NCBI GenBank assembly: GCA_009760855.2
Contig: WPIO01000144.1
Location: 205,001 to 269,000 of the forward strand
From: Cristatella mucedo
Taxonomy: Eukaryota > Bryozoa > Phylactolaemata > Cristatellidae
Length of the DNA: 64,000 nucleotides
Direction: 5' to 3'
Shown here piece after piece: positions 24,044-34,705 of this stretch. Below the pieces are notes generated by a model. The model searched no databases and was not told the origin of the DNA. It was given only the letters and a program-made list of their open reading frames with translations. Made by a program: the position numbers and the translations under genes. Every line of letters starts with the position of its first letter. The stretch's first letter is position 1.

Positions 24044-24479
24044 CTTGCGTCAGCCGAAGTGCCTAGGCGAGCGGTAACGTTGCGAGTGCCGGCCTGAAGC
24101 ACGGGCGAGCTTATTTGAGTGGTGACTACCGCGAGAGGCCACATCTGCTGCCTAGCAATCGTGCAATGACCCATTATACGTCAGTGTTGCGTAAACGCCT
24201 CGCTAGCGTAAAGGTAAACAGCTACGTTCAAAAGAAACCATGGCAATTATTCAGACAATGGTCTTGGCAGTGCTAAGGAGAACAATTGGTTTACAGAACT
24301 AATGAATCGATTCGTTTTCCTACCAGTTTAAATGCTAGCAGCTTGCCGAAACCAGGATTGAAAGTTACAAGGGACGCAAGCGTTCACTTAGCTCGGGCGG
24401 AATCGTGAGCGATCGATTTCGCCTGACACTTTTTTGCGAACGCTCAGGGCTATACCTCATTTATTGTTGAATCACTGAT

Positions 24480-24700
24480 GCCCAATCCAAAAATTAGTGA
24501 TGTCCACGACTAACCGATTCCTTAACAGCTCCCAGGTCAGCTCCTTTCGCAGTGATCCTTGTGACTTTCGAGCCGATCGCTTCGGTAGCTTCTTTGTCAT
24601 CCAGATCAACAAGATCGGAGAGTCCATCACTAAGGTAGTACTAACATCTCTTGAATCCTGCCCCTAAGTTCTTCAAAATGTAATATTATTTTCATTATCA
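24480..24700 (+). mobile_element. LINE linker/RT-start fragment (module B)
   Basis: Matches 15,540-15,760, with an indel near 24,495 and FGSFFVIQINKIGESITKVV. A dead fragment. Confidence 0.6.
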
Positions 24701-26090
24701 TTGCTTATATTATGCCTGACATCGGAGTGAGGGCTTTAAGATTTTTGTTTCGAGTTTTTAGATATTAGATTTAGATTTCGTATTTAAGCTTTTGATTCAT
24801 GACCTGGGTGGGTAACAAAGCAAATATTGCAGAGTTGATCCTAAGGCAGTGCTACAAACGCGCTGCATCTGCTGCTGAGCTGCTGTTCTCGAGCCACAAA
24901 CAGCTCTATGGGAACACTGTCTGTCCTTGCTGGCAAGTGAAAGATACACGTGACGTCTTTTGACCTCGTTTCGGAGCTTCGCAAATGTAAATTCGGTACC
25001 AAAGCACTCACGAACACTAAGGTTGAGGAGAAATAGAGGCAGCAATTCAGAAAACGCTTGCCTCGACGTAGAAATGAAATTGTCAGGACCATTGAACTAT
25101 ACACCGGTACACTACCCATAGAGAAACTCCCTGCTTGGCTGGAATGCTAGGGTACAACTTATTACATCCCTCATTACATGTCCGTAGCGCAACTGACGAC
25201 TTATTGCTCGGTATGCTGCCTTACTAAAGACGAATAGATCGAGCTCAAAAAAATCGGTATAACTAATTCGAATGCTTCGAGAGAACATGTGTTTGTGAAA
25301 GTTCTTAGCTGGCGGCTGAGCTTGGCGCAGCGTGAGGTCGGCAGCGTTCTCCTCTCCTTTAAATCGTGCCTGGCCGATGCATACGAGGTTGACAGGGCAA
25401 GCTACGTCGCCTCTTACTGGATACCGCCACCACGGAAGCGTCCCTCCGCCTCACAGCACTCACCCGTCGCAGGCCGCTTTGGCTATAATACCACCGTGTC
25501 GCCTGACACATCGTCTGCCATTGCTGATGCCGCTTCTGATCGCTTCCGTCGCCCCCCCCCCCTGCTGTCCGTCCATCTTGTACCGTCCACACACACCACA
25601 GCCACACTCTATCATCCGGGCTAGCTACTTCGGCTAACAAAGCCTCACGAAGCAGCATAGAGTCATCGTTGGTGGGCGGTGCCATGAAATAGTAGACCCA
25701 CCAGGAGCCGTCGCTAGCCGATCCGATTCGCTCTCTTCCAGCATTGTATACACTCTTTCTGTTACCTCTATTGTGGCATGTATTTCTGACATGTTCAAAT
25801 GGATGGCAGCAAACCTTTGAAGTGGAATGGAGCTAAGACTCACTAACTGGGGTCAAACCGAAAGCTATTTCCTAATAGGAAACTCTAACCTTCAAACTAG
25901 CTGGGCTCAGACAGCACATCTCTTGCAGCCTGTGTGCGGAGGCCTTGTGTCCATTTCAAACATAACTTTTCAATTCATATTTAAACATCAACTCAACATT
26001 GTAAAACTGACCGCTTTTCAATGACAAAACTGATAAAAATATTTCTTGTTCAGATTATAACTGTGCAGCCATATTGATCATTGACATAAC
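24701..26090. other. Module B sequence without recognised gene
   Basis: Parallel to 15,761-17,160 in module A. A C run near 25,553 is polymorphic between copies. Frames differ from those of A, so no coding constraint is evident. Confidence 0.5.
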
Positions 26091-26199
26091 GTTTCCACTT
26101 CCGCCGCATTTCGGGGCACTCGTCTGTCGCGCGCTCATTCGCCATGTAGAAAGCAGTTTATCTCGATGCCATGGCCTCGCTCGCTTTCGTGCGCCTCAG

Positions 26200-26411
26200 C
26201 AAGCACGACCACCCTCACGGTCAGGGCGTGCTCGCCGATTTCGGTGGCGACGAATTGCACCACCGTCGGCGACATCAGCAGCGGCAATGGAATCAAAGTC
26301 ACCACGTGCTTCTGCTCCGGCGACAAGTGCAACTCGGCCGTCGTCGGCGCTCGATCGACCGCCGCTCTGGTGCTGTCCGCCGTCGCGGCGGCAGCAGCAA
26401 TGCTCCACTAG
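26200..26411 (+). pseudogene. Ly6 copy C, last exon only
   Basis: A complete exon 3 (212 bases) on the plus strand with its AG acceptor at 26,198-26,199, all five exon 3 cysteines, TTCFCSGDKCNSAVVGARS, the Ala-rich tail and stop TAG. The upstream intron is cut at about 26,092, where module B sequence begins, so exons 1 and 2 are absent. A long CT tract (26,560-26,647) and AATAAA (26,759-26,764) follow. It could be used only if spliced from another first exon. Confidence 0.8.
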
Positions 26412-26553
26412 AGGAGCTCGTGCCGCCGCTGCCGACGGAGCGTCCCGAGAGTGTTCGGGTCGCGGAACAGCAGCTCGGCTCGGCTGCAGAAGCACGGGTT
26501 CGCTCTCTTGTGTGCTTGCTCGCGCTGACGCCGAAATGTATTCGCTCGAAGGG

Positions 26554-26559
<6 letters not shown>

Positions 26560-26632
<73 letters not shown>

Positions 26633-26647
26633 TCTCTCTCTCTCTCT
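26560..26647. repeat. (CT)n tract in the Ly6 C 3' UTR
   Basis: An almost pure CT run of about 88 bases, the longest pure form of the tract shared by the four Ly6 copies. Ser-Leu and Arg-Glu ORFs over it are artefacts. Confidence 0.95.
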
Positions 26648-27243
26648 TTTGACGCCGCCAAATGCAACGAGCACTCGCTGCCGAACTGACACCTTCGCGA
26701 ATCTCCGCTCACCTCGCACGGCATTCTGTCGGCAAGCACTTCGCCGCTGAAAAAGTTAAATAAACAGCCTGCGAGCGTTGTCCGTGTCGATGAGGCGGGC
26801 TCGTGCAATCGACGCCGCGGCAGTCAGCTGAAGGGCCAGTTCGCCCGCGTCATTCGCCGCAGTTACACGTCGGCTCTCGAAGAGACGACACGATTAGAAG
26901 GACGTCGGTGTATTGCGTCTCTGCAGGTGCGCATTGAATGCGAGTCGCGTCAGAGTCCAACGACCGTAGCGCTGCAGCGACGGCCAACAATGGCGTCGAA
27001 CAATTCACAGTTACCGGCGTCACTTGTTGCCTTTTGAAATCTCAACGTGCCGACCCGCAGTGCAACGTCATTCGCCGCAGCCACTGCAAGCGGTCTCTGT
27101 CTCGCTCGTTCCTCGGCGACCCTCGACCCGTGCCTAATCCTTTCGCGACTCTTAACATTGCAGCTCGATCGCGTGGCGAACTCACCACGAGACTGAACAC
27201 GAACTCGTACGATTTTCTCGATCTTTCCGCGTGCATTTCCTGC

Positions 27244-27371
27244 CGCGTCGTAACGAGCTGTCGTCCAGCGTGCCCAATGCGAGCTGACTGACGTAACGAG
27301 CTGTCGTCCAGCGTGCCCAATGCGAGCTGACTGACGTAACGAGCGGTCGCCAGCGTGCCCAATGCGAGCTG
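27244..27371. repeat. 42/43-bp minisatellite, 3 copies (arm C)
   Basis: Inverse orientation relative to A, B and D. One unit is 43 bases because of an extra T (TCGTCCAGCG in place of TCGCCAGCG). Confidence 0.9.
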
Positions 27372-27559
27372 ACAGTCGGAGCCAACTTCGCGATTTTCAT
27401 CTTACAGTGTGCCCTCTCCGGCAAGCTGGACCTCGTCGAACTAGCAGACAATGTCGCTCTCGTCGACCTGGGCACATTTTCACCGCGCTTTTGCGATTAC
27501 CGCGACCAGCAGCTGCTTCCTCTCAGGTTCACACGGTCGTGAATAGCGTCTAGCCTGTA

Positions 27560-28015
27560 GCGTTTGCGATTGGTCGTCGTCAAAAGTGAGACTGCGCCAG
27601 AGACTGTGGACGACGTCGGATTTGAGTTCAGTAAACCGAAATTAAACCCTCAGGAATTCCGTCCCTCAATTCCTTGCAGCACCTCAAAGTTTACATTCAA
27701 GGAGGTCAATAGTGACTTCATCATAAAGTTCAAATCCGAATACAAAAAGACGACACGTTCTTTGAACCCTATTCCCACTGTCCTGCTTCTAAAATGCACT
27801 AATCTGCTGCTGCCACGCAAAAACTAACATCATTCATAGGCCGTTAGCCCCAGGTCGTGTCCCAGCAACCTCTCAGAAAGGCCGTAGTCAGGCTACTACT
27901 CAAGAAAGCAACACTAGGTCAAAAGAGCTTGAGCAACTTCCGCCCACTTTCTCTTCTACCATTGCAATCAAAGATACTGGAACCAGTCGTTGCACACTGG
28001 ATAAACTCATACGGT
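27560..28015 (+). mobile_element. LINE family 1 RT N-terminal fragment (arm C)
   Basis: Inverted counterpart of 21,010-21,470. Blocks KFTFKEVNSD, LNPIPTVLLLKCTN and, in another frame, KKATLGQKSLSNFRPLSLL. Confidence 0.8.
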
Positions 28016-28019
28016 GTAT

Positions 28020-29655
28020 ATATGTATTTAATAGTATTAATAGTAATGCACTTGATAAAGCGCCTTCGAAGAACTCAATCTCTTGCTAGGTGCTTTACAT
28101 TTGCTGCAAATGGAAATGCGAGTGAATGGTGAGTAATATCATGCTTGATAAACAAACAACTTGAATAACATGGTTAGGGGTGACATGCACAGGGTCAGCA
28201 TGCAAATGTGGTTAGTGGCAGCATGCAGTGTCAGCACGCATAAGCACGTTAAAGGCGAATCACAGGGATCCACTAAATGCTGTTCTAATAGCTGTGTTTT
28301 CAAGTTCTTTTTAAATGCTGTCAAGTCAGGGGATGTTCTGATGCAGGTCGGGAGGAATTTCCAGGCTTTGGAAGCATGCAAACTAAATGAACGGTCTCCA
28401 AAGGATTTGAGGTTTGTAGGAGGTATTGGTAAACTGCTGGATTCCGAAAAGCGGGTGGTACGATGCATGACCTGGTGGGGTAGTAGATCTGTGAGATAGG
28501 CTGGAGCCAAAGAATGAAGTGACCAAAAAGTGAGCGAGAAAACCTTGAAGTCGATCCGTTGCTTGACTGGTAGCCAGTGCAGGTCGGCGAGAAGTGGTGT
28601 GATGTGGCAACTGCTGCGCTCACGACAGACAAGCCTAGCTACTGAGTTTTGCACAGGCTGCAATCGCTTGATTGCACATGCTGGTAGGCCAGTAAGCAGT
28701 GAGTTGCAGAAGTTGAGACGGGATATCACGAATGCATGGACCAATTTGGACGTGGTATCCTTATCTAAACAAGCCTAAATTTTAGCAATGTTATGATGAT
28801 GAAAATAGGCAGATTTGACTGTGGAGCTGATATGGTCATCTAACAAGAGGTCGCTTTGGAATATGACGCCTAGATTCCGAGCTAATTCAACAGGAGATAT
28901 GCTGGCAGAGCCAATTTTGAGCGTCAGCCTTTCCAATTTATGAATCACATTGGGTTTGCCCATAACTAGTACGTTAGTTTTATCATCGCTTAGTTTTAGA
29001 AAATTTTCTGCCATCCATGAGCCGATGTCATCTATGCATGCAGCAAGTGAGTTGAGTGAATTTGAGGTGCTCGAAGGCTGGGAGGGATCATAGTCAAGGT
29101 ACAACTGAGTGTCATCCGAATAGAAGTGAAAGTCTAGATTGTGTTTGCATTCATATCAGCAAGAGGGAGAGTATGAACCATGAAAAGAACCGGACTTAGC
29201 ACGGAGCCCTGAGGTACTCCATATTTCAGAGGTACTTCAGATGATCTTTGTCCGTTCACGTCGATACTATGGATTCTGCCACTGAGATAGGACCTGAACG
29301 ATTGCAGAGCAGTGCCAGTGATGCCCAGGCGAGATGAGAGGCTCTCCAGAAGAACTCTGTAATCGATGGTATCAAAGGCTGCCGAAAGATCATTCAAAAC
29401 AAGTAGAGACACTCTAGCCATGTCTGCATTCCTAAGTAGGTCGTTGTATACCCTAAGCAATGCTGACTCTGTGGAGTGATTAGCTCGAAGAAAGCCAGAC
29501 TGGAAATTACTAACAAGGTGTGAGGTTTCGATATATGAGTTCAGCAGGTCTGCCACGACCCGTTCCAGTGTCTCTGACGTTACATTGCTTGATAGTGATT
29601 TACGGGTTCGGGGAGAATATTTGTCGACGGACCTTTCTAAAGGGAATTTGAAAAT
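28020..29655 (-). mobile_element. LINE family 1 copy, uninterrupted (arm C)
   Basis: Inverted counterpart of the LINE at 17.86-20.995 kb without the nested insert. The frame 29,667-29,134 runs unbroken from ETLERVVADLLNSYIE through VLNDLSAAFDTIDYRVLLES to [14 protein letters not shown]. It carries the same one-base deletion after ADMNA and the same TAG before ACLDKD as the A-side copy, so the pair arose by DNA duplication and not by two insertions. Confidence 0.9.
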
Positions 29656-30297
29656 CTTCACAACCAAGCGACGAGAGCCATAATATACGACCTCTCAGAC
29701 CACAGATAGAGGTCACCTGAAGCGATGGAGAGGCAGTTCTGCGTAATGCCTCTGGGATAGCTCTCTTCGGCTGTACTGGACCATTGATGTTCTACACCTG
29801 CTTTATTGCAACTGCTGAAATAGGAGTCACGGATTATGAATTTTAATGAGCAGGAACTGGTTGCCTAATCATACGGGGATTGGCGGCATACAAGCAGAAT
29901 TCGTGCAACAGGCAGTCAGTTGTTAAGGGGCGCCCGGGCCCAGGCAGGAGATGCGCCGAAGGCAGTTTTCGTTTGCTGGCAGGTGCTCGAGCGGTGCTCG
30001 AGGCAATAAGGGTGCAGCGGTGCTCGAGGCAGAAATTATGCTGCACCCGCAATACTGCTGTGTGAGCACTTTGGATAAATCTGCCAAAGGAAGAAAATAG
30101 AGGGACGCACAGATTAGCGAAGCAATCTTGAATTATATGAAAATGTGCCTAATGGTAATCACAAAAAGGTAATCGCAAAAGCGCGGTGAAAATGTGCCCA
30201 GGTCGACGAGAGCGACATTGTCTGCTAGTTCGACGAAGTCCAGCTTGCCGGAGAGGGCACACTGTAAGATGAAAATCGCGAAGTTGGCTCCGACTGT

Positions 30298-30466
30298 CAG
30301 CTCGCATTGGGCACGCTGGCGACCGCTCGTTACGTCAGTCAGCTCGCATTGGGCACGCTGGCGACCGCTCGTTACGTCAGTCAGCTCGCATTGGGCACGC
30401 TGGCGACCGCTCGTTACGTCAGTCAGCTCGCATTGGGCACGCTGGACGACAGCTCGTTACGACGCG
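30298..30466. repeat. 42-bp minisatellite, 4 copies (module D)
   Basis: Units start at 30,298, 30,340, 30,382 and 30,424. TTACGTCA lies at 30,330, 30,372 and 30,414. It has one more unit than A or B. Confidence 0.95.
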
Positions 30467-31052
30467 GCAGGAAATGCACGCGGAAAGATCGAGAAAATCG
30501 TACGAGTTCGTGTTCAGTCTCGTGGTGAGTCCGCCACGCGATCGAGCTGCAATGTTAAGAGTCGCGAAAGGATTAGGCACGGGTCAAGGGTCGCGGAGGA
30601 ACGAGCGAGACAGAGACCGCTTGCAGTGGCTGCGGCGAATGACGTTGCACTGCGGGTCGGCACTTTGAGATTTCAAAAGGCAACAAGTGACACCGGTAAC
30701 TGTGAACTGTTCGACGCCATTGTTGGCCGTCGCTGCAGCGCTACGGTCGTTGGACTCTGACGCGACTCGCATTCAATGCGCACCTGCAGAGACGCAATAC
30801 ACCGACGTCCTTCTAATCGTGTCGTCTCTTCGAGAGCCGACGTGTAACGGCGGCGAATGACGCGGGCGAACTGGCCCTTCAGCTGACTGCCGCGGCGTCG
30901 ATTGCACGAGCCCGCCTCATCGACACGGACAACGCTCGCAGGCTGTTTATTTAACTTTTTCAGTGGCGAAGTGCTTGCCGACGAAATGTTGTGCGAGGTG
31001 AGCGCAGGCGCCATCTCAGCAGCGGGTGTTCGTTGCAATTGGCGGCGTCAAA

Positions 31053-31111
31053 AGATAGAGAGAGAGGGAGACACAGAGAGGGACAGAGAGAGACGGAGAG
31101 AGAGAGAGAGT

Positions 31112-31143
<32 letters not shown>

Positions 31144-31170
31144 AAGAGAACGAGAGAGAGAAAGAGAGAG
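31053..31170. repeat. Impure (GA)n in the Ly6 D 3' UTR
   Basis: GA repeats with ACA interruptions, at the same position as the tracts of the other copies. Confidence 0.9.
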
Positions 31171-31322
31171 TCCTACGTGCGAATACATTTTGGCGTCAGC
31201 GCGAGCAAGCACACAAGAGAGCGAACCCGTGCTTCTTCGGCCTAGCCGAGCCGCTGTCCCACGACCCGAAGACTCTCGGGACCGCTCGGGACGCTCCATC
31301 GGCAGCGGTGGCACGAGCTCCT

Positions 31323-32847
31323 CTAGCGGAGCGTCGCTGCTGCCGCCGTGACGGCGGACAGCACCAGAGCGGCTGCCGAGCGAGCGCTGATGGTGGTCGA
31401 GCGAGCGCTGACGACGGTCGATCGAGCGCCGACGACGGCCGAGTTGCACTTGTCGCCGGAGCAGAAGCACGTGGTGACTTTGATTCCGTTGCCGCTGCTA
31501 ATGTCGCCGACGGTGGTGCAATTGGTTGCCACCGAAATCGGCGAGCACGCCCTGACCGTGAGGATGGTCGTGCTTCCTGAGGCGCACGAAAGCGAGCGAG
31601 GCCGTGACATCGAGCTACACCCCTTTCGACGTGGCGAATGAGCGCGCGACAGACGAGTGCCCTGAAATGCGCCGGAAGTGGCGACTCGCTCCCGCTCGCA
31701 AGGATAGCGGCCCAAAGAAGCTACGGCGGCGGCGGCTGCGGAGGCGTACTCACCGAGCAAGGCCGTGCTTGTAACCACTGTAGAGCAGACACCGGAAGGA
31801 CATGACGTCGACAGCGAGCTCGACGAAAACGGCTCGCCGCAGCCACTGGTCACGCTGGTGCACGCGTAGCAGTCTCCGGCGGCTGCTAAGCGGAAGACGT
31901 GGCGCGAGTCGCGTCGGCGAGCGAATCGCGGCGGCGAACGAGCAAGCGAGCGACAGCCTTGATTGACGATGCTTACTAGGATTTCATCATGCGCGCCTCG
32001 TTGAACGGCCAGGGTCGTTTCAAGCCTGCGAGAGCCCTCAAATCTCGTCTAGCAATGGAACAATTGGCCCACGAATTTGATAAGAAAACCTCGCTGTCGG
32101 ATGCAATCCAACTAATCCCTTTCCCTTAGATGGCGAACCGCCATGGCACACTCAGCAAGACAGTTGCTTTTACAAAGTCGGTCCGAGGTCGTGAGTTAAA
32201 TTCCGGCTGTGGGCAATCTGAAAGCGGTGGTGATAGCCTTCGAGGTTCTTCTGCCGCTATACAAAAGAGGCCGTTTAATCAGCTTGGATTTCTTTTTAGT
32301 TTAGCCGCCTGCCATCATCCGCAGCGGCCCTGTCTCATTGGTTGTTTGACTTGGACGTCATGTGGCTTGGTAACCAAAGTAGGCGCTAGCGTCCATCGCT
32401 GCTGTCGATTCCGACACGGCCATTTCTCCCAGCCCCCAGCCCCAGAGTAGCCCGCCGCGTTTACGAAACGCCCTGACAACCAATTTCAGTTTCCCTTTGG
32501 AGAGCTGAATGAAGTCGGCAGCGCGCCGCCTCGCCGTACTAGCGCTGCTCGCCAGCTGCAGCGGCCAGCCCTTGAGCCTAGCGTAGAGCCTAGCAGTAAC
32601 GCTCGGTAAGACGACGATGGTGCGTGCGACGCAGCAAGCTACACCTGCGACGACGTCTGCGTCGCGGGTTCTCGCTCGTCCCTCACTATCGCCGAGTCAA
32701 TGGCGGCGACGGGGTACTGGCGCTGCCACGCCGCACAGCCGCCGAGGCCACCTGTGCGAGAGCGTAGCTTTACCCCTGCTGGACGGCCAGTGCAAAGGCT
32801 AGCAGTAGGGCTAGCCGCGGAGTGGCTGATGCGAGGACGGTGGCCAT
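31323..32847 (-). pseudogene. Ly6/three-finger protein, copy D (frameshifted)
   Basis: Three exons are visible: 32,847-32,774, 31,882-31,754 and 31,576-31,323. Exon 1 encodes the same signal peptide as A and B, but one extra base at the donor (CAGCAGGG before GTAAAG instead of CAGCAAG) makes it 74 bases. The first intron is then phase 2 while exon 2 needs phase 1. The shifted frame runs through exon 2 and stops early in exon 3. Exons 2 and 3 themselves are intact, with ten cysteines. Exon 3 has a 14-codon insertion after GARS, in which RST-type units repeat before the Ala-rich tail. Intron 2 is 177 bases and open in frame. It is probably a recent pseudogene, unless another donor is used. Confidence 0.75.
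32138..32292 (+). mobile_element. SINE type II in intron 1 of Ly6 D
   Basis: Same insertion as in copies A and B (GGTGGTGATAGCCTTCGAGG, CTATACAAAAGAGG, TTTAATCAGCTT). Confidence 0.85.
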
Positions 32848-33279
32848 CTTGCGTCAGCCGAAGTGCCTAGGCGAGCGGCATTTTTGCGAGTGCCGGCCTG
32901 AAGCACGGGCGAGCTTACATGAGCGGTGAGATACTGCGTGAGGCCAAAGCTGCTGCATAACCTTCGTACAATGACCCATTCTACGTCAGCGTTCAGTAAA
33001 CGCCTCGCTGGCGTAAAGGTAAACAGCTACCGTTCAAAAGAAACCATTGCAATTATTCAGACAATGGTCTTGGCAGTGCTAAGGAGAACAATTGGTTTAC
33101 AGAACTAATGAATCGATTCGTTTTCCTACCCGTGTAAATGCTAGCAGCTTGCCGAAACCAGGTCTGAAGGTTACAAGGGACGCAAGCATTCACTTAGCTC
33201 GGGCGGAATCCTGAGCGATCAATTTTGCCTGACACTTTTTGTGAGCGCTCAGGGCTATACCTCATTTAGTGTTGACTCA

Positions 33280-33500
33280 CTGATGCCCAATCCAAAAATG
33301 CTGATGTCAGCGACTAACCGTTTCCTTAACAGCTACCAGATCAGCTCCTTACGCAGTGATCCTTGTGACTTTCGAGCCGATCGCTTTGGTAGCTTCTTTG
33401 TCAACCAGATCAACAAGATCGGAGAGTCCATCACTAAGGTAGTACTAACATCTCTTGAATCCTGCCCCTAAGTTCTTCAAAATGTAATATTATTTTCATT
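33280..33500 (+). mobile_element. LINE linker/RT-start fragment (module D)
   Basis: Matches 15,540-15,760: MSATNRFLNSYQISSLRSD and FGSFFVNQINKIGESITKVV, ending at the same TAA. Confidence 0.65.
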
Positions 33501-34489
33501 ATCATTGCTTATATTATGCCTGACATCGGAGTGAGGGCTTTAAGATTTTTTGTTTCGAGTTTTGAACCATTTCGAGTTCAGGACCATTGAACTATACACC
33601 GGTACACTACCCATAGAGAAACTCCCTGCTTGGCTGGAATGCTAGGGTACAACTTATTACATCCCTCATTACATGTCCGGAGCGAAACTGACGACTTATT
33701 GCTCGGTATGCTGCCTTACTAAAGACGAATAGATCGAGGTCACAAAAATCGGTACAATTAATTCGAATGCTTCGAGAGAACATGTGTTTGTGAAAGTTCT
33801 TAGCTGGCGGCTGAGCTCGGGCGCAGCGTGTTGTCGGCAGCGTTCTCCTCTCTTTGAATTCATGCCTGGCCGATGCATACGAGGTTGACAGGGCAAGCTA
33901 CGTCGCCTCTTACCCGGTCACTCCATTTACCAGCACCACGAAAACATCCCTCCGCCTCACAGAACCCGTCGCCGGCAGCTTTGGTTATGGTGCCACCGTC
34001 GTCGCCTGGCACATCGTCTGCCATTGCTGCTACAGCTTCTGATCGCTTCCCTCGCCCCCCCCCCCCTGCTGTCCGTCCATCTTGTACCATCTCCACACAC
34101 CACAGCCGCACTCTATCATCCGCGCTAGCTATTTCGGCTAACAAAGCCTCACGAAAGAGATTGGAGTCATCGTTGGTGGGCTGTGCCATGAAATAGTAGA
34201 CCCACCAGGAGCCGTCGCTAGCCGATCCAATTCGCTCTCCTCCAGCATTGTATATACTCTGTCTGTTACCTCCACTGTGGCATGTATTTCTGACATGTTC
34301 AAATGGATGGCAGCAAACCTTTTAAGTGGAATGAAGCTAAGACTCACTAACTGGGGGCAAACCAAGAGCTATTCTCCAATAAGAAACTCTAACCCTCAAA
34401 CTAACTGGGCTCAGACAGCATATCTCTTGTAGCCTCTGCGAGCAGTCTGTGTGTCCACTTCAAACAGAACTTTTCAATTCATATGCAAA

Positions 34490-34705
34490 CGTCACTAACA
34501 TATTAAATATGTCATTAGCCTTAGGTCATAACCCAGTAATTTTCAAAAAAGGATGTAGCCAGGCCACTACTCAAGAAAGCAACAATAGACCAAGAGAACT
34601 TGAGCAACTTCCGCCCAGCATCCCTTCTACCGTCCTTATCAAAATCACTGGAAAGTGTCATGGCAGACCGGCTGAACTCATATTTTGAAACTTCAAACCT
34701 CAACT
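34490..34705 (+). mobile_element. LINE RT palm remnant kept only in module D
   Basis: With frameshifts it reads as an RT N-terminal region: TNILNMSLALGHNPVIFKK, then KKATIDQENLSNFRP-like in another frame and DRLNSYFETSNL. Modules A and B join directly across this point (17,055 and 25,990). Confidence 0.65.

Larger units (their letters stand above)
20995..26092. repeat. Segmental duplication module B
   Basis: Same order and orientation as module A. The left edge abuts the 3' tail of the LINE at 17.86-20.995 kb. The right edge breaks at about 26,092, where the inverted arm C begins. Confidence 0.85.
26092..30145. repeat. Inverted arm C of a large near-palindrome
   Basis: Reverse complement of about 17,325-22,870 without the 1.53-kb nested insertion. 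It carries the Ly6 exon 3, minisatellite, RT fragment, LINE and the 17.3-17.6 kb segment in inverse order. The 201-codon LINE C-terminal frames at 20,286-20,891 and 28,139-28,744 translate identically. The spacer between arms is about 3.2 kb. Confidence 0.88.

Noticed and set aside
30298-30466. CRISPR-like direct repeats
   Set aside because: Units are contiguous without spacers and the DNA is eukaryotic, so it is a minisatellite.
31323-31853. 176-codon single ORF as a one-exon gene
   Set aside because: It is Ly6 D exon 2, the open 177-base intron 2 and exon 3 read through. Splice sites and copy A show the spliced form.
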